A DNA stretch of 58,101 nt, taken from positions 1-58,101 of the forward strand of contig JBGVKY010000006.1 in NCBI GenBank assembly GCA_045123995.1, read 5' to 3'. Positions within the stretch are counted from its first letter, which is position 1; every line of letters begins with the position of its first letter. Both the position numbers and the translations under genes were made by a program. This DNA comes from HGM11501 sp045123995. GTDB taxonomy: Bacteria > Bacillota > Clostridia > CAKSNL01 > HGM11501. Below the pieces are notes generated by a model that was not told the DNA's origin, did not search any database, and was given only the letters and a program-made list of their open reading frames with translations. Shown here piece after piece: positions 34,234-42,139 of the stretch.

Positions 34234-35216
34234 TAAAAGCTCGCCTCCTCTGCATCGGGTAAGGAATCAAGCACCGAAGACACTATCTCGGCTTTGTCCT
34301 CCTCCGTCCAGTAGTCGAGACCTCTTTCGGGAGTTATGCCGTCTTCTACGTTAAAATCAAAATAGCTTCCGTCAGTCATGTAGATACGATAGGTTTTAAC
34401 TATTTCTTGCCTGTCCAGACCATTATCAGTTGTTGCAAAAAGTTCAATTTTCTCAATTCCGTCGCCTCTGTCGCCTTTGTCGCCATCTTTTCCGTTAACC
34501 CCGTCCTTGCCGGGTTCTCCGGCATCGCCCCGGGGACCAATTTCGCCCTTGTCTCCTTTATCTCCCTTTTCGCCTTTTTCTCCGGGTTCGCCTTTTTCGC
34601 CCTTCTCACCCTTGTAGGTACCCAGATACTTCCAGTCTCCGTTACTTCGAAGATAAAGCTCCCCGTCTTTCCCCACCTGATAAATGTCGCCTTCTGAAGC
34701 TTCCCCCGGAAGAAGCTCTAAGCTTTCCACAACTCCTTGAATCTCAAGACCGTGACCGGTATCGCCCTTTTCTCCCTTTAAGGATAAAAGCCACTCTTCT
34801 TCAGTTCCGGAAAACCCGTGCTTAATTGCTATGCCGTAGGCGGATATATACATTCCCGAAATAAGAGTCTCACCTTCTCCGTGATGACGTATGTACCACT
34901 TTGCGTAGTCCTCCATGTACGAATTATAAAGTGTAATGGTGTTGTTATATGATGAAAAGTCCTTGTTCGCAAAGTCTATCATGGCATTAAGATAGGTTAC
35001 ATATATCTTTTCATAACCTGCATCAAGACTCAATTCCATATCCATACACTCAGAATAGGGTACAAACGCCGTTATATCTGTGGGCGCCAGATTATATATC
35101 TCCCCCTGAATATATGCTTCCACCTCATTTACCCAGGATGCTTTAACTTCTTCCGGATATGCATTGGGATTAAGAGAATCCACCAACGTTATTATTTCTT
35201 TAAGTGTTCTTTTCAT
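34233..35216 (-). CDS. Phage-derived protein with collagen-like segment
   Basis: 327 residues. Residues 1-112 match the pattern of a phage protein family that begins with an EII-LVDSL-PNA helix and ends in DFAN...YNNTITLYNSYMEDYAKWY. A short AYGIAIKHGFSGTEEEWL tail-fibre motif (127-144) follows. Residues 203-252 are about 16 uninterrupted Gly-X-Y triplets rich in GEK/GDK, a collagen-like triple helix. The C-terminus is acidic. It is therefore likely trimeric and fibrous. It lacks a signal peptide. It is the first gene of a two-gene unit behind a structured leader. Confidence 0.8.
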   Translation of the reverse strand: MKRTLKEIITLVDSLNPNAYPEEVKASWVNEVEAYIQGEIYNLAPTDITAFVPYSECMDMELSLDAGYEKIYVTYLNAMIDFANKDFSSYNNTITLYNSYMEDYAKWYIRHHGEGETLISGMYISAYGIAIKHGFSGTEEEWLLSLKGEKGDTGHGLEIQGVVESLELLPGEASEGDIYQVGKDGELYLRSNGDWKYLGTYKGEKGEKGEPGEKGEKGDKGDKGEIGPRGDAGEPGKDGVNGKDGDKGDRGDGIEKIELFATTDNGLDRQEIVKTYRIYMTDGSYFDFNVEDGITPERGLDYWTEEDKAEIVSSVLDSLPDAEEASF

Positions 35217-35350
35217 ATTTTTCTCCTTTCTTAATTTTCACGCCGTCTGTGACTTTATACGTTAATAAAAGCACAATAATTTTGCCACAGGATTGCATAA
35301 TCCTCCGGCAAAGCTCCCCTACCACGGTGTGGCAGTTATTTTATACTGCA
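35217..35350 (-). promoter_or_regulatory. Structured 5' leader of the tail-like unit (riboswitch-like, family unknown)
   Basis: Between the promoter at 35357-35385 and the collagen-like gene lies about 130 bases with competing stems. TGCCAC/GTGGCA (35283-35288 with 35329-35334) encloses AGGATT-gcat-AATCCT and CCG/CGG. The alternatives TTTGCC/GGCAAA (35281-35286 with 35307-35312) and CCAC/GTGG (35322-35325 with 35329-35332) use the same bases. Mutually exclusive pairing suggests a regulatory RNA or a recombination site. No known riboswitch consensus was recognised. Confidence 0.45.
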
Positions 35351-35356
35351 TATATA

Positions 35357-35385
35357 ATTATATCACACTTTTCGTGACTTGTCAA
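35357..35385 (-). promoter_or_regulatory. Promoter of the tail-like unit
   Basis: Perfect consensus on the minus strand: TTGACA (35380-35385), 17 bases, TATAAT (35357-35362). Confidence 0.8.
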
Positions 35386-35419
35386 GTCATTTATTTTCAT
35401 CTTTAATTCATTCCAACTA

Positions 35420-35449
35420 TTGACAGCTTAAGAGAATATTATTATTCTC
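35420..35449 (+). promoter_or_regulatory. Promoter of the recombinase gene with overlapping palindrome
   Basis: TTGACA (35420-35425), 17 bases, TATTCT (35443-35448). The inverted repeat GAGAATA (35432-35438) / TATTCTC (35443-35449) covers the -10, a position suited to repression, possibly autoregulation. Confidence 0.6.
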
Positions 35450-35487
35450 AATATAAAATAATATTAAAAAGAAAGGAAGTTGTAACT

Positions 35488-36336
35488 ATGATAATAACAA
35501 AAACCATCGCTCCCGAGCTAATCAGTAATTTCAGAAACTATCTTGTCAACGAAGAAAAAGCTCCTCTGACAATCGAAAAATATATAAGAGACGTGGTCAC
35601 ATTTTTCGGATGGGTTTCAACCGAGAATATCGATAAGCAAACGGTTCTTAAATACAAGGAGCATCTTTCATGCAATTTTGCTCCTGCTTCTGTAAATTCA
35701 GTCCTCTCTTCTCTTAACAGTTTTTTCGATTTTAATCATCTTTACGAGATGAAGGTCAAAATGTTGAAAATCCAGAAGCAAATTTTCATAAAGCATGAAA
35801 AAGAGCTTACCAAGGCTGAATACAGCAGACTTCTTGATGCTGCCAGAGAAAAAAAGAACAAACGTCTTTATCTTTTGATGCAGACCATTTGCTCCAGCGG
35901 TATCAGAGTTTCGGAGTTACAGTATATTACGGTAGATGCAGTTAAAAAAAGGAAAGCCGTAATAAACCTGAAAGGAAAAATGAGAATTGTAATTCTGCCA
36001 AAAGACCTTTGCAAAATTCTTTCAGAATATGCAAAGGGAGAAAAAATAAAAAGCGGCCCCATTTTCATAACAAGAACAGGAAAGCCACTTGACAGAAGTA
36101 CGATATGGAAAATGATGAAAGCCCTGTGTGACGACGCAGGAGTTTTGAAAGAAAAAGTTTTCCCCCACAATTTAAGACATCTATTTGCCAGAACTTACTA
36201 CGCTATCCAGAAAGACATCGTAAGATTAGCGGACATCTTAGGTCATTCAAGTATTAACACTACTCGTATATACACCATGGAAACAGGCGAAATACATCGC
36301 AGACAGATACAAAAATTAGGACTTTTACGCCTATAA
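35488..36336 (+). CDS. Tyrosine recombinase (XerC/D-like integrase)
   Basis: 282 residues, a compact two-domain tyrosine recombinase. The SAM-like core-binding domain is about 10-85 and the catalytic domain about 105-275. The catalytic set is visible: R140 (SSGIRVSEL), a Lys in LKGKMR (about K162-K164), H227-x2-R230 (HNLRH), H253 (LGHSS) and nucleophile Y262 (TRIYTM). It lacks the arm-binding domain of phage lambda-type integrases, as expected for Xer-like and inversion recombinases. GAAAGGAAG precedes the ATG. Three palindromic sites begin 12 bases after its stop codon, so those are the likely substrate. Confidence 0.9.
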   Translation: MIITKTIAPELISNFRNYLVNEEKAPLTIEKYIRDVVTFFGWVSTENIDKQTVLKYKEHLSCNFAPASVNSVLSSLNSFFDFNHLYEMKVKMLKIQKQIFIKHEKELTKAEYSRLLDAAREKKNKRLYLLMQTICSSGIRVSELQYITVDAVKKRKAVINLKGKMRIVILPKDLCKILSEYAKGEKIKSGPIFITRTGKPLDRSTIWKMMKALCDDAGVLKEKVFPHNLRHLFARTYYAIQKDIVRLADILGHSSINTTRIYTMETGEIHRRQIQKLGLLRL

Positions 36337-36345
36337 AAAAAATAA

Positions 36346-36365
36346 CCACATAATCGAAATTATGT
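36346..36365 (-). repeat. Candidate recombination site, copy 1 (inverted relative to copies 2 and 3)
   Basis: The reverse complement of this 20-base sequence, ACATAATTTCGATTATGTGG, is identical to 36610-36629. The core has 7-base arms ACATAAT/ATTATGT around an asymmetric centre that reads CGAA here and TTCG in the other copies. The right flank (TTGC then GCGA) instead matches copy 3, so copy 1 is a hybrid of the two other sites' flanks, as expected after inversion. Confidence 0.7.
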
Positions 36366-36440
36366 TGCAAGCGAGAGCATGCTTTTTGTATTAAGCTGAC
36401 AAAATAGTATCTGATTTTCTTTATATATACAAAAAAGTGT

Positions 36441-36492
36441 ATGACCAAAAGACCGGGCAATGTGAAAAATGCTCAACCGGTCTTTTGGTCAT
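36441..36492 (+). terminator. Large hairpin, probable terminator of the recombinase transcript
   Basis: Perfect 16-base arms ATGACCAAAAGACCGG / CCGGTCTTTTGGTCAT around a 20-base loop. A TTCTTTTTT tract follows four bases after the stem, which suits termination on the plus strand. The loop is longer than usual, so it may instead be a protein-binding site. Confidence 0.55.
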
Positions 36493-36542
36493 GTTCTTTT
36501 TTGTGCAGATTGACGATTTTTCAAGAAAATAGCTATGGAGCA

Positions 36543-36571
36543 TTGACAAGCGCCTCCCGAAATGTTAAAAT
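36543..36571 (+). promoter_or_regulatory. Promoter facing the TetR gene, inside the putative invertible segment
   Basis: TTGACA (36543-36548), 17 bases, TAAAAT (36566-36571). Transcription would start near 36578 and run through site copies 2 and 3 into the TetR gene. Confidence 0.75.
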
Positions 36572-36609
36572 ATGTACGCTGTAAATATAATGCAAGCTAA
36601 ATCTTTCCC

Positions 36610-36629
36610 ACATAATTTCGATTATGTGG
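36610..36629 (+). repeat. Candidate recombination site, copy 2
   Basis: ACATAATTTCGATTATGTGG, a perfect inverted match of 36346-36365 and a direct repeat of copy 3 over 18 bases. Confidence 0.7.
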
Positions 36630-36642
36630 AGTCCGCCTTATC

Positions 36643-36660
36643 ACATAATTTCGATTATGT
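36643..36660 (+). repeat. Candidate recombination site, copy 3
   Basis: The 18-base core is identical to copy 2, starting 33 bases further on in the same orientation. Its right flank TTGC-N2-GCGA equals that of copy 1. Confidence 0.7.
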
Positions 36661-36680
36661 TGCGGGCGATTTTTTTACCT

Positions 36681-36708
36681 CTCTTCTGTAATGAGCATTA
36701 CAGAAGAG
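36681..36708 (+). promoter_or_regulatory. Palindrome upstream of the TetR gene, candidate autoregulatory operator
   Basis: Perfect inverted repeat CTCTTCTGTAAT-gagc-ATTACAGAAGAG in the leader of the TetR gene. Without a T-run it is not a terminator; long palindromes with GTAAT/ATTAC arms suit TetR-type dimers. Confidence 0.55.
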
Positions 36709-36746
36709 AAAACGGATCAAGTATTATATTAAAAGGGGTTTTGAAA

Positions 36747-37310
36747 ATGGACAGAAATAACTTGCCTGACAAAAAGAGAGAAATCTTAAATTCTACCTGG
36801 GAGTATCTTTTAAAAACAGGGCTCTCCTATGCTTCCGTAGGGGATTTATGCAGAGAAATGAAAATCTCACAAAGCAGCCTTTACTATTGGTTTTCTAACA
36901 AAGACGACTTGTGGATAAATGCCGGAAAGTATGGGCTTTCCAAGGTGGTTGATGCTCTTTTCTCCTTTACATTGGAGCATAAAAATGACATTTTAGATTA
37001 CTTTAATTCGCTTCTGGACGAAGCAGAAAAATATAAATACGAACTCAGGCTTGCCATTCAGATTACCTCAAGTCCCGTATTCGGTGAACGTATGCGCAGC
37101 AAAACCATGGACTTCAGACTCTGGTACGAAAGCTATGCAAAAGAACTAATAAAAATCTTCGGCTGCTCCCATCAACAAGCAGAAATATTTATTTATTCAA
37201 TAATTGCTTTCGTAATAGATTACGCTCTCTGGGATGACCGGGAAAAAACCCAGATGCTTCTTAACAATCTTCGCGAAAGAATAATAACATTCCTCAAGAC
37301 AGGAAAATGA
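36747..37310 (+). CDS. TetR/AcrR-family transcriptional regulator
   Basis: 187 residues. The N-terminal helix-turn-helix (about 10-55) has the TetR pattern ASVGDLCREMKISQSSLYYW-FSNKDDL. The helical C-terminal ligand/dimer domain is unlike any specific subgroup I recognise. The ATG at 36747 was chosen because AAAGGGG lies eight bases upstream; a longer frame from inside site copy 2 has no ribosome site. It is the first gene after the putative invertible promoter, so its expression may be phase-variable. Targets could include its own leader palindrome at 36681-36708 and the downstream surface protein gene. Confidence 0.88.
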   Translation: MDRNNLPDKKREILNSTWEYLLKTGLSYASVGDLCREMKISQSSLYYWFSNKDDLWINAGKYGLSKVVDALFSFTLEHKNDILDYFNSLLDEAEKYKYELRLAIQITSSPVFGERMRSKTMDFRLWYESYAKELIKIFGCSHQQAEIFIYSIIAFVIDYALWDDREKTQMLLNNLRERIITFLKTGK

Positions 37311-37328
37311 GACATTTAACGGAGGAAA

Positions 37329-37367
37329 ATGTATCATAGCAGGCAAACACTGACTTTGATGCATTGA
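37329..37367 (+). CDS. Possible 12-residue leader peptide
   Basis: A strong GGAGGAAA directly precedes an ATG opening a 12-codon ORF (MYHSRQTLTLMH) that stops seven bases before the next ORF. It may couple translation of the small membrane protein, which has no ribosome site of its own. Short length means it could be chance. Confidence 0.3.
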   Translation: MYHSRQTLTLMH

Positions 37368-37374
37368 CATAATT

Positions 37375-37611
37375 ATGCAATACACCTATGACACTTTTAC
37401 TTACGACTTAATTATATTTGCTTTTTCCCTTTTTATCATTTTCATAATTATCGGTTTTTTCTATAACACCATAATTCCCTTTATCAAGTCCAGGGAATAT
37501 ATAAAAACCGAAATGAACCGCACCACCGGGAGAGAGCATGAATACTGGAAAAAAGAATTAAAAAGGCTTTACTTAAGATTCATTCCTTTTATAGGACGAT
37601 TTTTCTTTTAG
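37375..37611 (+). CDS. Small membrane protein, unknown function
   Basis: 78 residues. A long hydrophobic helix (about 12-36) is followed by a charged, basic helix region and an aromatic C-terminus ending FIGRFFF. No family recognised. It lacks its own Shine-Dalgarno site, but follows the 12-codon leader ORF closely and could be translated by coupling. Downstream of the TetR gene with no terminator between. A TTGACA-17-TATGAC promoter-like sequence (37364-37392) overlaps its start, which weakens the case for the ORF being expressed from upstream. Confidence 0.5.
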   Translation: MQYTYDTFTYDLIIFAFSLFIIFIIIGFFYNTIIPFIKSREYIKTEMNRTTGREHEYWKKELKRLYLRFIPFIGRFFF

Positions 37612-37771
37612 CCAAGTTTATTAAGCAGGACTTTGTTCTGACTTTAAAAATTATTACTTTATCATAGTGAAAGGAGGACGTTCACAAGTAAGGTTTGCAG
37701 GCACCTTAATTAACCTGTCCGCTTTAAGAAAACGGCATTTTCTTAACTGACAAAAAGAAAGGACGACTTTT

Positions 37772-40700
37772 ATGAGACTAAAAAAACTATTATGCACTAT
37801 GCTTTCGGTTATTATGACTCTTAGTTCTTTTGCAGTAACTTCTTTAATGGTTTCTGCAGAAGAAGCTACATTACCAGAAGCTATAAATGGTGTCATCACC
37901 ATTACGGAAGATGTAACACTTGACGAGACTTTCGTAGTGGAAGAAAATCAGACATTGGTTATTGACTTAAATGGTCATACTATTGATGTCGGCGATGCAA
38001 ACAGCGAAGGCAAGCATATTTATGCTATTAGAAATAAAGGTAATTTGACCATTGTTGACAGTAGCGAAGGGCATACCGGTGCTATTTATGCACGCGGTAT
38101 CTATAACGGTGTTAACGGCGAATCAAATAAAAATGTGGTTCTCACTGTAAACGACGCAAAGATTATCGCACAGGATACAAACGGCGGTGCTTGTATCTGG
38201 GGTTACGGCGATGCAAGTGAAATTTATTTAAACGGTGCCATTCTTACCGGCTATACAGGTGTTGTTTCATCAGAAGGTTATGTTGAAATCAACGGAGGTA
38301 CATACTCCTGCTACAGCGGTATCGATGATGATGGTAATCAGCTCACATCACCTACTTATAACATAAGAGCTTATAATGGCTTAAAAATAACAGATGGTGA
38401 ATTTACAAGTCGTCATGGCGTTGTTTCATTAGGTGGCGGCGAAGGTTTTATTGAAGGCGGTACATATACAATAGAGTTTGCAGCTGCTACAACAAGCAAC
38501 GTGGTATATGTTTATAACGATGCCGAATTAACAATTGAAAATGGCGATTTTATAAGTGATAATTCAGCAAATAAGGCAGATAGCGGTGCTGCTGTTGTAG
38601 TATCAGGCAATGCCGCTGTTCTGGAAATAAACGATGGCAAATTTATAGGCATGAACGGCATGGTAAGCTGCAACAACAATACGGTTATAAACGGCGGTGA
38701 GTTTGATACTGTTTGGGATTATAACCACTACGGCAGTATCGAAAGCCATATTTCAGAAGGTGCTGTTATTAAAGTTGCAGATAAAACTTACACAAAAACA
38801 GCTTCTGGTCTTGAAGAAATAGCCAAAGTATCCTCTTATGAAGAACTTCTTACAGCCCTTGAAGGAGATGCCAAAACCATTATCATGATGAACGATATCG
38901 AAGGAACAGCAACAGAAGGAAATGCTTACGGCACTACGGGTATCAATATTCTCAACGGAGAAACTATTGATGGCAACGGATTTACCCTTACAATTAACGG
39001 TGCAGCTTCAACTTGGGACTCTGCAATCAATATCACCGGCGGTACAATTAAAAATCTTACAATCGACAATGGTTTTCGCGGTATATTTGTAAATCATAAC
39101 GGAGCAGGCGGACTTGTAACTCTCGAAAATGTTACTATTGACGGTCCCACTTATACTATCAGCTGCGACCAAGGTACAAACAGCAATCTTATCGCCATTA
39201 ACTGTACAATAAATGGCTGGACCAGCTATGCATCAACAATTGGAATGGTTGAATTTATCAATTGTAATTTTGGCGAAGGTGCCGGTTACGCATTCTGCCG
39301 TCCTTATGCACCTACAAAATTTGACGAATGTAATTTCGACGAGGGATACGAAGCGGACCTTCGAGCTACAGTGGCATTAGTAGATTGCAAGTATAACGGA
39401 GAACCTATTACATCTGAAAATATCGGCGACCTTGTAGGTGAAAGTTCCAATAAAATTGCAACTGCTTATATTCAGGGAAAAAGAGGTTTCGAATCACTTG
39501 AAGAAGCACTTGCAGCTCTTGAAGACGGTGATACTCTCGAACTTGCAACAGGAACATACGATGCTTTTGAGATTCTCAAAGATAATGTCACCATTAAGGG
39601 CATGGCAGACGATACAGAGATTACAGTAAACAGCACAACTGATACAGCTTTTATCGGTGTGGGTGGCGACAACATCACAATCGAAGGCATTAAATTTATA
39701 ATACCTGAAGAAATCGGAGGCACAAAGTCATGGCTTACTTCCGTTATTGGTTACGCTTCTTCACAGTACAATTACGGTGGAGTTGAACCCGATGGCTGGA
39801 ATGTTATAGACTGTGATTTTGTTCAGACAGGAGATTCCATCGGTATTGCTATATTTAACTGTGACAACTTCACTGTTGACGGTTGTACATTTGAAAACTT
39901 TGGCACAGGTATTTCATCTATGGGCGATGGCAGTGCTCTTGGAACAGTTGCTGTTACAGATAACACATTCACCAAGGTTAACAATCCCATAAATGTATAC
40001 TGGGGTCAGCAAGGAAACGAAAACGGTTCTCTTACAATTACAGGCAATACTTTTGTAAGTGCAAAGGATGCTGATGAAATCGAACTTGCAATCGATGACT
40101 ATGCTTCAAGAAATACAGGTATATCAGGCATTGATACATTAGATATTTCCGGCAACACATATTCTGCTTTAACAAAAGTTATACTCGTTGATATGGCTGC
40201 AGATATAACTGCTTCTGCAGAAACCATTTTTGAAAACGAAGACAACGCCGAATTAGAAAACAGATATGCATCTGTAGCAAGGATTGGAAATAACAAGTAT
40301 TACGCAACTTTTGCAGCTGCACTGGAAGACGCTGCAGAAGGCGATATCATCGACCTCCTTGGCAAAACTTCAACTATTGATTCTACCAAAACCATCAACA
40401 AATCAATTACAATCAAAAACGGTTCTTTAACATTTAACAACCTTGAAGGACGCCTTTTTGATGTCTTAGCAGATATTACCTTTGAAAATGTAATTCTTGA
40501 AGGCGAATATGTCAGTGGAGATTCCGGAGTTTTTGTTGTCTGGAACAGTTCTTTAATGACATTAAAAAATTCCAAGCTCAATGTTTTTGCTCCCACAGGA
40601 ACAGCTGTTATTTATTCAGAACTTCAGACAGAATCCAAACTTGTTTTAGACAACTCCGAAATAAATATCGACGGTAACGAAAACGATATCAGAGGTATTC

Positions 40701-41848
40701 TCGGTATTTCTATTGATGCCGATGATTCAATAATCAATATAAAAAACATAAATAATAACGCTTTAATAAATGTACACGGTTCAGTAACAAACTCCAAAAT
40801 AATAGTGGATGGTGCTGAATATGGTATCAAGATTAAAGATGATTGCCCGGCTCTAACAGTTGAAGGTTCAATTATAGAAATTAAGAACACAGAAAACGAA
40901 ACCCAGAATGCAGGTATATATCTTAAAGACCGTGAAAAAATGGTGGATGAAAACACCGTTATAAATTCCAACATTTTCGTGGAAGACGGCGGAGAAGAAG
41001 GCGTTATTTTAGTTACAATAAACTTCGAAACAAACGGCGGTAACTTTATCCCCCAGGAAGAAAGAACCCTTGGTACGACCGTTAATTTATCAGATTTCAA
41101 ACCCACAAAATCACGTTATTCTTTCCAGGGCTGGTATCTTGATTCCTCCCTTACGGAAAAGGTTACTGAATTAACTTTGACAGAGCCTGTTACACTTTAT
41201 GCTAAATGGAAAAAGAAAATAGCTCAGGGCGGTGGCGGAGGCACTACCGTGTTTACCATTGAATTTGAAACAAACGGCGGTTCAAAAGTTAAAAAGATTT
41301 CCAAAGCCTTGAATACCACTATTGATTTAGAAGAATACATCACTGAAAAAGAAGGCTTTGTATTTAAAGGCTGGTATAAGGATAAAGAGTTTGAAAACAA
41401 AGTTACATCCTTAAAGCTTACAGAAAACTTAACACTTTATGCAAAATGGGAAGAATCAAAATCAGAAGAAAATCAGATCCTTCTCCGGATTGGAGATAAA
41501 AAAGCGATTGTTTTCGGAGAAGAGAAAACAAACGATGTGGCTCCAATCATAAGAAATAACCGCACTATGCTTCCGGCTAGATTTGTAGCTGAAGCTTTAG
41601 GAGCTTTGGTTTCCTGGGATGAAAATGCCCGTAAAGTCGTTATAAAAAAAGAGGGCATCGAAATTATAATTTTCATAGGAGAAGATCACGCTTTCTTAAA
41701 CGGAGAAAAAATTCTTCTTGACAGTCCTTCATTTATAGAAAATGACAGAACTTATACTCCTATAAGATTTATTTCCGAAGCTCTTTTTGCAGAGGTTAAA
41801 TGGGACGAAGAAAAGAATCTTGTGACAATTACAAAAGGCGAAAATTAA
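37772..41848 (+). CDS. Large secreted beta-helix surface protein with InlB-type repeats and Cu-amine-oxidase N domain
   Basis: 1358 residues. Signal peptide about 1-29 (KKLLCTMLSVIMTLSS..., cleavage after VSA). Residues about 35-1075 are long runs of short beta-strand repeats rich in Gly, Asn, Thr and Ile (NGGTYSCYSG, GNTFVSAKD, ITIEGIKFI types), as in right-handed parallel beta-helix adhesins and polysaccharide lyases; no lyase catalytic motif was recognised. Two Listeria-Bacteroides (Flg_new/InlB B) repeats lie at about 1081-1148 and 1161-1228, ending LYAKW. A copper-amine-oxidase N-terminal-like domain (about 1236-1358), common in Clostridia surface proteins, ends the chain. AAGGACG precedes the ATG. 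Likely adhesin. Confidence 0.88.
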   Translation: MRLKKLLCTMLSVIMTLSSFAVTSLMVSAEEATLPEAINGVITITEDVTLDETFVVEENQTLVIDLNGHTIDVGDANSEGKHIYAIRNKGNLTIVDSSEGHTGAIYARGIYNGVNGESNKNVVLTVNDAKIIAQDTNGGACIWGYGDASEIYLNGAILTGYTGVVSSEGYVEINGGTYSCYSGIDDDGNQLTSPTYNIRAYNGLKITDGEFTSRHGVVSLGGGEGFIEGGTYTIEFAAATTSNVVYVYNDAELTIENGDFISDNSANKADSGAAVVVSGNAAVLEINDGKFIGMNGMVSCNNNTVINGGEFDTVWDYNHYGSIESHISEGAVIKVADKTYTKTASGLEEIAKVSSYEELLTALEGDAKTIIMMNDIEGTATEGNAYGTTGINILNGETIDGNGFTLTINGAASTWDSAINITGGTIKNLTIDNGFRGIFVNHNGAGGLVTLENVTIDGPTYTISCDQGTNSNLIAINCTINGWTSYASTIGMVEFINCNFGEGAGYAFCRPYAPTKFDECNFDEGYEADLRATVALVDCKYNGEPITSENIGDLVGESSNKIATAYIQGKRGFESLEEALAALEDGDTLELATGTYDAFEILKDNVTIKGMADDTEITVNSTTDTAFIGVGGDNITIEGIKFIIPEEIGGTKSWLTSVIGYASSQYNYGGVEPDGWNVIDCDFVQTGDSIGIAIFNCDNFTVDGCTFENFGTGISSMGDGSALGTVAVTDNTFTKVNNPINVYWGQQGNENGSLTITGNTFVSAKDADEIELAIDDYASRNTGISGIDTLDISGNTYSALTKVILVDMAADITASAETIFENEDNAELENRYASVARIGNNKYYATFAAALEDAAEGDIIDLLGKTSTIDSTKTINKSITIKNGSLTFNNLEGRLFDVLADITFENVILEGEYVSGDSGVFVVWNSSLMTLKNSKLNVFAPTGTAVIYSELQTESKLVLDNSEINIDGNENDIRGILGISIDADDSIINIKNINNNALINVHGSVTNSKIIVDGAEYGIKIKDDCPALTVEGSIIEIKNTENETQNAGIYLKDREKMVDENTVINSNIFVEDGGEEGVILVTINFETNGGNFIPQEERTLGTTVNLSDFKPTKSRYSFQGWYLDSSLTEKVTELTLTEPVTLYAKWKKKIAQGGGGGTTVFTIEFETNGGSKVKKISKALNTTIDLEEYITEKEGFVFKGWYKDKEFENKVTSLKLTENLTLYAKWEESKSEENQILLRIGDKKAIVFGEEKTNDVAPIIRNNRTMLPARFVAEALGALVSWDENARKVVIKKEGIEIIIFIGEDHAFLNGEKILLDSPSFIENDRTYTPIRFISEALFAEVKWDEEKNLVTITKGEN

Positions 41849-41916
41849 ATCAATTCATCCTTTCCCCATTTATATCAATCTGTCAAATAAAACCGAAAGA
41901 ACATGAGGAAAGATAA

Positions 41917-42093
41917 ATGCTTAAAAAATGTCCCAAATGCGCTGTGGGAGAAAAGCTTTATAAGCTCGACAGAAATTCTCCGTTTTGCCCTTATTTACCC
42001 AGCCACAACGGAAAAAGCTGTCCCTTTTATACCCCACTGTCCAAAAAGCAGAAGAAAAAAAGCTTAAATAACTTTTTTAAAAGACTTTCATAA
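41917..42093 (+). CDS. Small zinc-ribbon-like protein
   Basis: 58 residues. It begins MLKKCPKCAVGEKLY and has further Cys at 24 and 35, giving a CPxC...C...C arrangement that could bind one zinc, followed by a Lys-rich tail (SKKQKKKS). The ATG follows GAGGAAAGATAA, a good ribosome site. It lies 68 bases after the large surface protein and before a terminator, so it may be the last gene of that unit. Resembles small topoisomerase/ribbon-type proteins, but no family assigned. Confidence 0.6.
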   Translation: MLKKCPKCAVGEKLYKLDRNSPFCPYLPSHNGKSCPFYTPLSKKQKKKSLNNFFKRLS

Positions 42094-42139
42094 TGTCTTG
42101 AATTAATAAAATCCACTATCTTAAAAACATTTGCCATAG

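Larger units (their letters stand above)
36366..36609 (+). other. Putative invertible promoter segment
   Basis: About 244 bases with no gene, bounded by inverted copies of the 18-bp palindromic site. It contains a large hairpin (36441-36492) followed by a strong rightward promoter (36543-36571). If the adjacent recombinase inverts the segment, the promoter would point back into the recombinase instead of towards the TetR gene. In the sequenced orientation it faces the TetR gene, that is, the ON state for that gene. Confidence 0.55.

Noticed and set aside
33019..36336. Complete prophage
   Set aside because: Only two tail-like genes and a compact recombinase are present; no capsid, terminase, lysis or replication genes.
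36346..36660. Chromosomal dif site
   Set aside because: The arm ATTATGT resembles Xer half-sites, but three copies in mixed orientation with short arms next to a dedicated recombinase fit a local switch better.
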